Assembly (NCBI GenBank): GCA_903835685.1
Contig: CAILNX010000030.1
Coordinates: 1 to 64,000, forward strand
DNA length: 64,000 nt
Origin: an uncultured delta proteobacterium
Lineage (GTDB): Bacteria > Desulfobacterota > Desulfovibrionia > Desulfovibrionales > Desulfovibrionaceae
Direction of reading: 5' to 3'
The first letter of the stretch is position 1. Every line of letters starts with the position of its first letter. The notes under the pieces are model-generated. The model searched no databases and had not been told where the DNA came from. It saw only the letters and a program-made list of their open reading frames with translations. This document shows positions 34,571 through 42,290 of the stretch, piece after piece. A program made the position numbers and the translations under genes.

Positions 34571-35656
34571 ATGACCGACCGGACGCCCTCGCCCCTGACC
34601 CCCGATACCGCACCTGCTGGCCGCATGGTGGCCTTTCGGCTCGGCCATCTGGGCGACGTGGTCCTGGCCACGGGCGTCTTGGAGTACTGGCGGCGCACCC
34701 GGGGCCTCTCCTTCGTGTTCGTCACCCGCCAGGCCCAGGCCCCGATCCTCATGAATCATCCGGCCGTGGACGAGGTCTTTGTCATCCGGGAGACGGACCT
34801 CTCCAGCCCCAGGGCCTGGCTCAAGGCCTGCCGGGACATGGCCAAGCGCTACGCCGGACTCCCCTTCCTGGACCTGCACGGCACCCTTCGTTCGCGCCTG
34901 CTGTCCTGGGTCTGGACCGGCCCGGTCCACCGCTACCCCAAATCCGGCCTGGATCGCCGTTTGTATCTGACCACGGGCTGGAAAGAGGCCGGGCAGCGGC
35001 TGGCCGCCATGAATGTGCCCCAGCGCTACACCCTGGCCCTGGAGACCGCGGCCCCGCCTGCCGAGGAGTTGCGCCCGCTCATCCGCTGCACGCCCCAGGA
35101 ACAGGCCTGGGCCGGGGATTTTCTGGCCGGTCTGGGCTTAAGCGGCGCTCGCCCCCTGGCCGCCCTGCACCCCTACGCCACCCACGCCAACAAGGCCTGG
35201 CCCATGGAAAGCTGGCAGGCCCTGGCCGGGCTTCTGGACCGCGAGGGCTGGGACGTGCTGGTCCTGGGCCGCCTGAGCCCGGGGCAGGAGAGCCCCTTTG
35301 CCGGACTCGGCCCCCGGGACCTGACCGGCCGCACGGACCTGCGCCAGACCTGCTCGCTTCTGGCCCGCTCCCAGGCCCTCATCACCGGCGACTCCGGCCC
35401 CCTGCACCTGGGCACGGCCGTGGGCGCGCCCGTGACCGCCCTGTTCGGCCCCACCAGCCGGGAATGGGGCTTTTTCCCCAGCGGGGTCCGGGACACGGTG
35501 CTGGAGCGCGCCCTGGTCTGCCGCCCCTGCTCCCTGCACGGCCGCAAGCGCTGCTCGCGCGGCCTGGCCTGCCTGGCGGAGATATCCCCGGAGGAGGTCC
35601 TGGCCGAGGTGCTGGGCAAGGTCCGGGATACGGGCAGACCCGAGGCCGGGCCATGA
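34571..35656 (+). CDS. Glycosyltransferase family 9 (heptosyltransferase-like)
   Basis: 361 residues. It opens VAFRLGHLGDVVLATGVLEY, the GT9 N-terminal motif, and has LHPYATHANKAWPMESW and GDSGPLHLGTAVGAPVTALFGPTS in the C-terminal Rossmann domain, which bind the ADP-heptose-type donor. Members add heptose to lipopolysaccharide core at the inner face of the inner membrane. The C-terminal Cys pairs (CRPCSLHGRKRCSRG) are typical of one GT9 subgroup. It is the first of three genes joined by ATGA overlaps. Confidence 0.87.
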   Translation: MTDRTPSPLTPDTAPAGRMVAFRLGHLGDVVLATGVLEYWRRTRGLSFVFVTRQAQAPILMNHPAVDEVFVIRETDLSSPRAWLKACRDMAKRYAGLPFLDLHGTLRSRLLSWVWTGPVHRYPKSGLDRRLYLTTGWKEAGQRLAAMNVPQRYTLALETAAPPAEELRPLIRCTPQEQAWAGDFLAGLGLSGARPLAALHPYATHANKAWPMESWQALAGLLDREGWDVLVLGRLSPGQESPFAGLGPRDLTGRTDLRQTCSLLARSQALITGDSGPLHLGTAVGAPVTALFGPTSREWGFFPSGVRDTVLERALVCRPCSLHGRKRCSRGLACLAEISPEEVLAEVLGKVRDTGRPEAGP

Positions 35657-36243
35657 TCAGGATACGGCCCCTGACCCCTGCGGACGCCGAGCGGTTCCTG
35701 GAACTGCTCCAGGCCGTGGACGCCGAATCCCCCTACATGCTCTACGAGCCGGGCGAGCGCAAATCCACGCCGGACAAGGAACGGGCGCGCATCAACTGGT
35801 GGCGCATGGCCGGCAACTCCACGGTCCTGGGGGCCGAGGCCAAGAATCTTCTGGTGGGTTTCGCCATGGTCACGGGCGGAACCGTGACCCGCAACCGCCA
35901 CTGCCTGACCCTGGAAGGCCTGGCCGTGCGCAAGACCTGGCGGCGCAAGGGCCTGGGCTCGAAGCTCTTGTGCGCGGTGCTGGACTGGGCCGTGAAACAG
36001 GGCCTGCGCCGCATGGAGCTGGGGGTCATGGCCCCCAATGCCGAGGCCCTGGCCCTGTACGAGAAGCACGGGTTCACCCGAGAAGGGGTCAAGCGCCAGG
36101 CCTTCCTGCTCGGGGACCGGGCCGTGGACCAGGTGCTCATGGCCCGCCTCCTGCCTGCCGGGGGCAGCGCGTTTCTCATTGACAAGGAAAAGAACCGGGA
36201 GCTAGAGCCCTTGGAGAAATCCCCGGGGCCGGAGCCGCAATGA
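35653..36243 (+). CDS. GNAT-family N-acetyltransferase
   Basis: 196 residues. It begins MIRIRPLTPADAERFLELL. The acetyl-CoA-binding motif A is GLAVRKTWRRKGLGSKLL, and motif B is NAEALALYEKHGFTREGVKR. The C-terminal 30 residues are charged and lie outside the fold. ATGA overlaps at both ends tie it to the GT9 gene and to the Fur gene. The acceptor is unknown; the neighbours hint at either envelope sugar or stress response, without proof. Confidence 0.83.
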   Translation: MIRIRPLTPADAERFLELLQAVDAESPYMLYEPGERKSTPDKERARINWWRMAGNSTVLGAEAKNLLVGFAMVTGGTVTRNRHCLTLEGLAVRKTWRRKGLGSKLLCAVLDWAVKQGLRRMELGVMAPNAEALALYEKHGFTREGVKRQAFLLGDRAVDQVLMARLLPAGGSAFLIDKEKNRELEPLEKSPGPEPQ

Positions 36244-36683
36244 CCGCCAGTCACCACGAGATGTTCCAGGACTACCTGGCCAGGAAACGCCTGAAGATGA
36301 CCCCCCAGCGCCGGGCCATTCTGGACGTGTTTCTGTCCGTGGAGGAGCATCTGTCCTCGGAGGAGCTGTACGCCAAGGTCAAGCAGGTGGACCCCTCCAT
36401 CGGCCAGGCCACGGTGTACCGGACCTTGAAGCTTCTGGCCGACGCCGGATTCGCCTGGGTGGTGGACTTCAACGACGGGGTGACCCGCTACGAGCACCAG
36501 GTCGGCCACGCCCACCACGACCATCTCATCTGCGAACGCTGCCGCACAAACATCGAGGTGGTGGACCCGGAGATCGAACGCCTCCAGGAGGACCTGGCCC
36601 GCAGGCACGGGTTCGTCCTGACCCACCACCGCATGTATCTCTACGGCCTGTGCCAGGACTGCCGGGGCAAGACCGCTCCCTAG
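36240..36683 (+). CDS. Fur-family metalloregulator (Fur/PerR/Zur type)
   Basis: 147 residues with the winged-helix DNA-binding domain (KMTPQRRAILDVFLSVEEHL, GQATVYRTLKLLADAGF) and metal sites: the cluster GHAHHDHLICERC (H90, H92, H93, H95, C98, C101) and CQDC (C138, C141) for structural zinc. This is the full set for a classic Fur-family protein; which metal or signal it senses cannot be told by eye. It is translationally coupled to the GNAT gene. Its stop overlaps the convergent receiver gene's stop in a CTAG at 36680-36683. Confidence 0.88.
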   Translation: MTASHHEMFQDYLARKRLKMTPQRRAILDVFLSVEEHLSSEELYAKVKQVDPSIGQATVYRTLKLLADAGFAWVVDFNDGVTRYEHQVGHAHHDHLICERCRTNIEVVDPEIERLQEDLARRHGFVLTHHRMYLYGLCQDCRGKTAP

Positions 36684-37099
36684 GACTCCATGGGCTTATA
36701 GCCCCAGTACTTGCCGACCAGGGCCAGGATGTCGGCCTTGCGGCAGGGCTTGGGCATGAATCCGGCGCAGTCCGCGCTTTGCACCAGGACCTCGCCCTCC
36801 CCAGGGGTCACGGAACTCATCATGATCACCGGCACGGCCGCGCGGCCCTGCTCCCGCTCCCAGGCCCGCATGCGCTCCAGGACCTTGAGTCCGTTGGTCC
36901 GGGGCAGGTGCAGGTCCAGGAAGACCAGGTCGCAGGCCCCGGACTGGAAGCGTTCCAGGGCCTGGTCCCCGTCCTCGGCCAGCACCAGATGGTGGGGGGT
37001 GGTCTTCAAATAATGGGCGAAAAGCATCCGGCTGCTGGCGTCGTCCTCCACCAGCAGGATGGTCAGGGGAGGCGGGATGGGGGTTTGGCTGCCGGACAT
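36680..37099 (-). CDS. Stand-alone response-regulator receiver protein
   Basis: 139 residues from MSGSQTPIPPPLTILL (ATG 37099; an earlier TTG at 37153 is possible). The receiver fold is complete: acidic pair D19 and D20 after VE, phospho-acceptor Asp62 in LVFLDLHLP, Ser95 in IMMSS and Lys117 in MPKP. No output domain follows, so it works like CheY or as a phosphorelay step. No histidine kinase lies nearby. The gene is alone on its strand between the Fur and COG1900 genes. Confidence 0.85.
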   Translation of the reverse strand: MSGSQTPIPPPLTILLVEDDASSRMLFAHYLKTTPHHLVLAEDGDQALERFQSGACDLVFLDLHLPRTNGLKVLERMRAWEREQGRAAVPVIMMSSVTPGEGEVLVQSADCAGFMPKPCRKADILALVGKYWGYKPMES

Positions 37100-37195
37100 A
37101 TGCGAGCGCTCCGTTCTTTCGACCCGGATATCCCAGGCAGGCTCCCTGGACAAGCCCTATCCTGAAAATAATCCTCACATATCATGGCCCTGGCC

Positions 37196-38365
37196 CTATT
37201 CCGAGGGGATTTCTTCCTGAGCCTCGGTGAGCAGGAATTTCCCGCTCAAGATCCAGTCCTTGAGCGTGTTGGCGATCTCCAGGGACAGGGTCAGGCTGGT
37301 CAGGGGCACGGTCTGGGAGCGCTTGCCGTCCAAGAGGATCTCCCCGGACCTTAAGTCCGCGTAGGTCACGTTGTCCAGGACCCGGGAGATGCCGTTGGGC
37401 ACGTCGTACCCGTAGTCCCGCACGGGCATGGTGATGTCCTCGTCGGACACCCCGGTGAACCAGGCCATGTCCTCGTTCAGAATCGGGATGGGAACGCCCA
37501 CGCCCACGCTCAAGGAGCAGCCATACCCGATGATACTGGCCCCGCGCAGATAGCGGGGGTCCATCTTCTTCAAGTCGCCCTTGACCATGAGCGTGCCCGA
37601 GGGGAAGAGCGGCAGCCCGCGCTCGCCCCTGGGGGGTTTGGGATTGTGCTGGGTCCCGGCCCCCAGGACATAGCCCTGGGCCCCGCCCAGGAAGATGCGC
37701 GTGCCCAGGCCGATGGTCTTGAAATAGGGGTCGTTGAAGAGCGGGGAGAGCTGGCCCGAGGTGGCGAAATTCACGTTGGCCCGCCCGGCTTTGAGCGGCC
37801 CCATGTAAGTGTAGATGGTCCGGCTGGTCAGGTTCACCGCGCAGTTGTAGTTCTGGTAGCAGTTGCGGGGGTTCAAAAGCTGGGCAAAGGGCAGGTCCTT
37901 CAAGGTGATGTCCCGCTCCAACTGGCGGCGGGGGTAGCAGTCCGTGCCGTAGGCCTCGGCCTTTAAGTGCACCACCTTGCCGCGCACCAGGTCCTCGATG
38001 ACATGCCCCCCCCCGTACATGAAGGAGCCCGGGTAGACCTTGTTCAGGGGGTCGTCCTCGGCCGGCTCCGTGGCCCCGAGGTAGCTGTCCACGGCGGCCA
38101 GGCCCGCGTAGCAGGGCACGTTGTTCAGCCAGACCTTGGCCGTCTTGATCATGGGCGGCTCGGGCTGCCCGATGTTGAAGAGCAGACCCGAGGAGCACAT
38201 GGGCGAGAAGGTGCCGGTGGTGACCACGTCCACTTCCTTGGCCGCCTTGACCTTGCCCAGGCGACGGACGATGTCCACCATTTCCTCGGCATTGACCACC
38301 ACGGCCTGGCCCTTTTTGATGCGCTCGTTGATCTCCTGAACGGTCTTGTGCACTTCGTGGCTCAT
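37196..38365 (-). CDS. Homocysteine biosynthesis protein (HcyBio, DUF39/COG1900)
   Basis: 389 residues from MSHEVHKTVQEINERIKKGQ (ATG 38365, GGGGAGAAG upstream). The family features are the TTGTFSPMCSSGLLFNIG stretch, NNVPCYAGLAAVDSYLGATE with the likely active-site Cys, and GGGHVIEDL. COG1900 proteins let methanogens and sulfate reducers make homocysteine from aspartate semialdehyde and a sulfide source. The CBS domain of some relatives is absent here. The usual partner, a NIL-ferredoxin protein, is not adjacent. It is divergent from the next gene. Confidence 0.85.
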   Translation of the reverse strand: MSHEVHKTVQEINERIKKGQAVVVNAEEMVDIVRRLGKVKAAKEVDVVTTGTFSPMCSSGLLFNIGQPEPPMIKTAKVWLNNVPCYAGLAAVDSYLGATEPAEDDPLNKVYPGSFMYGGGHVIEDLVRGKVVHLKAEAYGTDCYPRRQLERDITLKDLPFAQLLNPRNCYQNYNCAVNLTSRTIYTYMGPLKAGRANVNFATSGQLSPLFNDPYFKTIGLGTRIFLGGAQGYVLGAGTQHNPKPPRGERGLPLFPSGTLMVKGDLKKMDPRYLRGASIIGYGCSLSVGVGVPIPILNEDMAWFTGVSDEDITMPVRDYGYDVPNGISRVLDNVTYADLRSGEILLDGKRSQTVPLTSLTLSLEIANTLKDWILSGKFLLTEAQEEIPSE

Positions 38366-38453
38366 GGACGCTTCTCCCCTGGAAAATAGTGGGCGGATCA
38401 TGGCTGATTTGCAGGCTGAAATCAAATCCTTTCCCGGACACCCCTCCCGCGAC

Positions 38454-38484
38454 TTGACGCCGCCCCCTTTGGTCCCCATATATC
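38454..38484 (+). promoter_or_regulatory. Candidate promoter of the 38517 gene
   Basis: TTGACG (38454-38459), then CATATA (38477-38482, spacer 17) or TATATC (38479-38484, spacer 19). Confidence 0.5.
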
Positions 38485-38516
38485 CCTCTCGCGGGACACC
38501 CCCGCTGGGAGGACAT

Positions 38517-39020
38517 ATGGCCAAAATCGATTTGACCCCGGTCGTGCGCGACGTGGCCGAGGTTTTTCAGTTCGAACACTGGATTCGTTTCTATTTTCTG
38601 GAGGAGCGCGAGGAAGGCAAACTCTTCGTGAACATCCCCGAGGAAGTGGTCCAGATCATCCACGACCACCATGCCCATCTGGCCGGGCTGGTGGCCCTCA
38701 TGAACCAGACCGAGATCGACTACAACAAATCCGTGGCCACGGTCAGCGAATACGTGGCCGCAAGGCTGGACGGGGACAAGTACGAGGCCAACAGCGTGGG
38801 CGCGGTCCTGGACAGCAAGGCCTTCAAGGTGGAGATGTACGTGTTCAACCTCTGGCTCAAGGGCCACGAGGAGATGCTGGACGAGGTGGTCTACGGGTTC
38901 GACGGCTGGGCGGACATGTACAAGCAGTGGAAGGAGGCCGAAGAGGTCAAGGCCTACATCCTGAAGCTGCACAGCTCGGGTACCGGGGCCTTGGATTTGC
39001 AGAGCGAGACCGTGCAGTAG
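38517..39020 (+). CDS. Conserved-looking cytoplasmic protein of unknown function
   Basis: 167 residues from MAKIDLTPVVRDVAEVFQFE with GGGAGGA directly ahead. The protein is acidic and mostly helical, with several aromatic clusters (HWIRFYFLEE, YVFNLWLKGHEEML, WADMYKQWKEAEE). No Cys, no signal peptide and no known motif were seen. It is divergent from the COG1900 gene and has its own promoter. No function is assigned. Confidence 0.65.
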   Translation: MAKIDLTPVVRDVAEVFQFEHWIRFYFLEEREEGKLFVNIPEEVVQIIHDHHAHLAGLVALMNQTEIDYNKSVATVSEYVAARLDGDKYEANSVGAVLDSKAFKVEMYVFNLWLKGHEEMLDEVVYGFDGWADMYKQWKEAEEVKAYILKLHSSGTGALDLQSETVQ

Positions 39021-39101
39021 ACGAAACCGGTCCGAGGCGGTTGGAGAAAGGCCAGGCCTCGTGTCGCGTTCTGGAATGGGCCATTTCTTCCGCTGGCAGG
39101 T

Positions 39102-39124
39102 AAGAATAAGAAATTATTATTCTT
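39102..39124. terminator. AT-rich hairpin at the end of the MBL gene
   Basis: AAGAATAA (39102-39109) pairs with TTATTCTT (39117-39124). It overlaps the TAA stop of the minus-strand MBL gene, lies between convergent genes, and contains the 18-mer shared with 25003-25020. Confidence 0.5.
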
Positions 39125-39932
39125 ATTTCCCATCTTCGGGCGTCTCCGGCGGGAAGGCGCCATTGTTCTGGATATCCTTCTCAAGCTCCAGAATCTCCCC
39201 CGGCTCAGGCAGCCAGGCCCGCATCCCGGGTTCGGCCGCCAGCCGGGCGGACAAGGCCGCGCGCTCCTTCACCCCCAAGGTCCGGGACAGATGCACCAGG
39301 GCCAGCCTGGGCGCTCCGGCCTCGCGGGCCAGGACCAGGGCCTCGTCCACGCTCCCGTGGCCCGGGTGGCCTGGGGCCAGGACATAGGCCTCCTGGATGA
39401 CCAGGTCCGCGCCCTGGGCCAGGTCCCGGGTGGCCGGGGTGGGCCGTCCGTCTCCGGAATAAAAGATGGCCGCCCCCTCGGCCTCGGCCCGCACGGCCAG
39501 GCAGGGCGTCGAATGCTCCCCCCGGGCGAAGCGCAGGCCGAAGCCCCCGGCGAAAATCTCGCGGCCCGGCTCGGCCTCCTGGAAATTCAGGGAAAACGTG
39601 GCCCGGCCCCGGAAGCTGGGGTAGGCCAGGTCCAGACAGGCCCAGACCTTGTCGGCCACGCCCGGCTGTCCGACCACCGTGAGGGGCGCGCTGCGGCCCT
39701 CCTCCAGAAAGCGGACAGCCAGCCAGGGCAGGCCCAGGAAATGGTCCCCGTGGAAATGGGAAATGTATACGGCGGCCAGGCCCAGGGGGTCGGGCGCAAA
39801 GCGGAAAAAAGCGGCCGCGGCCGTGAATCCGCAGTCGAGCAGCAGGCTTTGGCCTGGGCCGTGCAGGTGGATGCTGGTGTTGGGCCGATCCGAATCAAAG
39901 GCCTCGCCCACCCCGCAGAACAGGCAGCGCAT
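39123..39932 (-). CDS. Metallo-beta-lactamase-fold hydrolase (RNase Z-like)
   Basis: 269 residues from MRCLFCGVGEAFDSDRPNTS (GGAGGAGG upstream). The metal-binding motif SHFHGDHFLGLPWL is in place, with LLLDCGFTAAAAF before it, FARGEHSTPCLAVR and IFYSGDGRPTP after it, and the late ALVHLSRT His. The order fits the RNase Z/ArsS-type branch of the MBL fold, but the tRNase exosite is not evident, so the substrate is left open. It is the last gene before two AT-rich hairpins. Confidence 0.8.
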   Translation of the reverse strand: MRCLFCGVGEAFDSDRPNTSIHLHGPGQSLLLDCGFTAAAAFFRFAPDPLGLAAVYISHFHGDHFLGLPWLAVRFLEEGRSAPLTVVGQPGVADKVWACLDLAYPSFRGRATFSLNFQEAEPGREIFAGGFGLRFARGEHSTPCLAVRAEAEGAAIFYSGDGRPTPATRDLAQGADLVIQEAYVLAPGHPGHGSVDEALVLAREAGAPRLALVHLSRTLGVKERAALSARLAAEPGMRAWLPEPGEILELEKDIQNNGAFPPETPEDGK

Positions 39933-40004
39933 GGCGTTCCTCCTCCCTGGGCCGGAAACGTCCCGGATCGCGTTTCCCAACGTCCCCTGAGAATGGAAGA
40001 TAAA

Positions 40005-40018
40005 AAGAATACGTTCTT
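40005..40018 (-). terminator. Small AT-rich hairpin with T tract
   Basis: On the minus strand AAGAA-CGTA-TTCTT is followed by TTT, between the zinc-ribbon gene and the MBL gene. It resembles the hairpins at 39102 and 40109. Confidence 0.45.
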
Positions 40019-40108
40019 ATTCCTGCCTGTTCGCGAAAGACCCTGTCTCTCCCAGAAGACAACGTTTGCGTTGCGTCCTGGAATTCTCCCGACCCGATGC
40101 CAACGCGC

Positions 40109-40137
40109 AAGACAAAGAATATATTATTCTTTGTCTT
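40109..40137 (-). terminator. Perfect 13-bp hairpin at the end of the zinc-ribbon gene
   Basis: AAGACAAAGAATA (40109-40121) and TATTCTTTGTCTT (40125-40137) with a 3-base loop. The last codons and the TAA stop of the minus-strand gene form one arm. Confidence 0.65.
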
Positions 40138-40438
40138 CTCCTCGGGTGTGACGCGCTACCGGACTGCGACCCCACCCCTTCTCCCGCCAGAGTTCCTTGT
40201 TGCAGGTCTTGCAGAACTTCTTGCGCAGACTCCCCTTGTGGTATTTGAGCACCCGCAGCACGGTGCCCCCGCAGTAAGGGCAGGCCGTGAACCGGCCGTG
40301 GGGGAAGCTCTTGGGATGGGCGGCCTTGAAATCCTCCAGGCTCCGGCCCTTGTCCCAGGTGCGGTACTCCACGATGCGATAGGCCAGGACCGCCAGGCCG
40401 AAGACCACTCCGAGCACGAGAATGACGTTGATGTCCAT
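40124..40438 (-). CDS. Membrane-anchored zinc-ribbon protein
   Basis: 104 residues. An N-terminal membrane helix (INVILVLGVVFGLAVLAYRI) is followed by a short basic linker and a zinc ribbon with CPYCGG and CKTCN Cys pairs, about 20 residues apart. The stretch between (VLRVLKYHKGSLRKKF) is basic and might bind nucleic acid or protein. It lies 20 bp after the large membrane protein and is likely co-transcribed with it and pyrF. No named family was recognised. Confidence 0.7.
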   Translation of the reverse strand: MDINVILVLGVVFGLAVLAYRIVEYRTWDKGRSLEDFKAAHPKSFPHGRFTACPYCGGTVLRVLKYHKGSLRKKFCKTCNKELWREKGWGRSPVARHTRGEDKE

Positions 40439-40458
40439 GCCGCGCTCCGGGCCGAGGG

Positions 40459-41352
40459 CTAGACCCTCTGCTCCCCTTCCGAAGGGGCGAAATAGGCGTT
40501 GTAGGCCAGGGTCAGGGCCACCACGAACAGGGCCGCGCCCGTGCCCATGAGGCTGTCGTAATAGGCCGGGGCGGCCATGGCCAGACGCATGACCAGGGTG
40601 GCCAGGGCGTAGCCCGAATTGCGGAACACGATGCGGAAGGCCGGGAAGAAGCGTTGGGCGATGAGCACCAACAGGATGTCGCTGAAAATGAGCAAGGTGT
40701 AGAATTCCGAGAAGAAATTGAAATGGGTCTGGTCCGTGAGCGCCAGGAAGACGTTGGACCCGCCCAGACCGGCAAAAAGGACCAGAAGGACCACGGCCAC
40801 CAGCTTCTTGGCTGCGACGAAGCAGTATTTGGGCACCCCGCCCTTGATGCTCGCCCGCTTCTTCACCAGCCGGGAATAGGCCCCCAGAAGCACGAAGATG
40901 GCGAAGGCCCCCAGGCCCTGGGCCACCAGCTTCTGCAAGGGCACCAAGTTGTCCATGACGTTCAGGGGCTCGGTGAACAGGGACAGTTCCTTGAAGGCGT
41001 CGCGCAGAAGGATCAGGGACATGACTTCGAGCTGCTTGCCCATGGACTTGGAGGTGGAGCAGGGCAGGGTGAAGATGAGCTCCACCACCTCCAGGATGAG
41101 CAGCAGGGTGAAGGCCACGTTCACGGCCAGAAAGCGGTTGGTTCCCACCAGCAGGCCCACGGAGCCGGGCAGAAGGTCGCAGCGGTTGAGCTCCACCAGG
41201 CCGATGATGGCCAGGAACACGCCGATGAGCACCCCGGCCACGGTGCGATGGGTGGAGTCCGAGGTCCACCGGGCGTGCAGGGGGTCAAAGACAAAGGTGG
41301 TCCAGTCGTAGACCCGGTACATGATGCTGTTTTCCTCGGGAGGACAGGTCAT
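40459..41352 (-). CDS. Polytopic membrane protein of unknown function
   Basis: 297 residues with about seven or eight hydrophobic helices (GVLIGVFLAIIGLVEL, FLAVNVAFTLLLILEVVELI, FAIFVLLGAY, LVAVVLLVLFAGLGG and others). A second start, MYRVYDWTTF at 41322, is possible; 41352 was kept because it lies 3 bp from the pyrF stop and has GGAGG within the pyrF end. No transporter motif was recognised. With the zinc-ribbon gene it forms a conserved-looking unit downstream of pyrF. Confidence 0.7.
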   Translation of the reverse strand: MTCPPEENSIMYRVYDWTTFVFDPLHARWTSDSTHRTVAGVLIGVFLAIIGLVELNRCDLLPGSVGLLVGTNRFLAVNVAFTLLLILEVVELIFTLPCSTSKSMGKQLEVMSLILLRDAFKELSLFTEPLNVMDNLVPLQKLVAQGLGAFAIFVLLGAYSRLVKKRASIKGGVPKYCFVAAKKLVAVVLLVLFAGLGGSNVFLALTDQTHFNFFSEFYTLLIFSDILLVLIAQRFFPAFRIVFRNSGYALATLVMRLAMAAPAYYDSLMGTGAALFVVALTLAYNAYFAPSEGEQRV

Positions 41353-41355
41353 GGT

Positions 41356-42081
41356 CTAGCCGACCTCCTCGCCCAGGGCCTGGGCGATTTCCTGCTGCAT
41401 GGCCTCGGCCAGGGCCAGGGGGTCCGGGGCCGCGCGCAGGGGACGCCCCACCACCACCTGGTCCGCGCCGTTTCTGATGGCCGCATAGGCCGTGGCCACC
41501 CGCTTCTGGTCATCCGCCTCGTCCACCAGATTGGCCCCGGGCCGGATGCCCGGGGTGACCAGGAGCAGGCGCGGCCCCAGGCTTTCCCTCAGGCGCGCGG
41601 CCTCCAGGCCCGAGGAGACCACCCCGTCGCAGCCGAGTTCGAGCGCCCGTTTGGCCCGGGAAAAGACCAGCTCCTCGATGGTTCCGGAAAAGCGCATGGC
41701 CCGCATGTCCTCTTCGCCGAAGCTGGTCAGCACCGTGACCGCCAGGACTTTCAAGTCCCCCTTGGCCGAGACCGCAGCCTTTAAGATGGGGTCGTTGCCA
41801 TGCACCGTGGCGTAGGAGATGCCCCGGCCAGCCAGTTGCAGCACGGCCTTGCGCACGGTCTCGGGCACGTCGAAGAATTTCAAATCGGCCATGACCTTGT
41901 GGCCCCGGCCGATGATCCAGTCGATCATGGGGAATCCGGCGGCCAGAAAAAGCTCCAGCCCGACCTTGAAAAAGCCGATGCGGCTTTCCAGGGCCAGGAC
42001 CCAAGCCTTGGCCTCCTCGGCGTTGTCCACGTCCAGGGCGAAGATGATGCGTTCGTTCAGGGGGATATCTTTGTGGCTCAT
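41356..42081 (-). CDS. pyrF: Orotidine 5'-phosphate decarboxylase
   Basis: 241 residues from MSHKDIPLNERIIFALDVDN (AAGGA seven bases ahead). The catalytic segment DLKFFDVPETV with its Asp-Lys network is intact, preceded by KVGLELFLAAG and followed by VHGNDPILKAA and VTPGIRPG. It catalyses the last step of UMP synthesis. It heads a probable three-gene operon with the two membrane proteins that follow at 3 and 20 bp spacing. Confidence 0.93.
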   Translation of the reverse strand: MSHKDIPLNERIIFALDVDNAEEAKAWVLALESRIGFFKVGLELFLAAGFPMIDWIIGRGHKVMADLKFFDVPETVRKAVLQLAGRGISYATVHGNDPILKAAVSAKGDLKVLAVTVLTSFGEEDMRAMRFSGTIEELVFSRAKRALELGCDGVVSSGLEAARLRESLGPRLLLVTPGIRPGANLVDEADDQKRVATAYAAIRNGADQVVVGRPLRAAPDPLALAEAMQQEIAQALGEEVG

Positions 42082-42290
42082 GCGAATCCTTGGGAGTCTC
42101 GGGATACGAATTCGTACTCTGGCCCAGGCCGCCTGTTTCGTCAAGACGCGGCCTTAAAGACCCGGCCGGAAATAATCAGACCTTCACCGAAGTGTGACCG
42201 TGTTGTTTCTTGCCCTGGGGTCCCCTTAAAGATAAGGTCAGGAGATTCGCCGAAACGTCGCCTTTGTCGCCCTCCGGGCCAGGAGAATAT

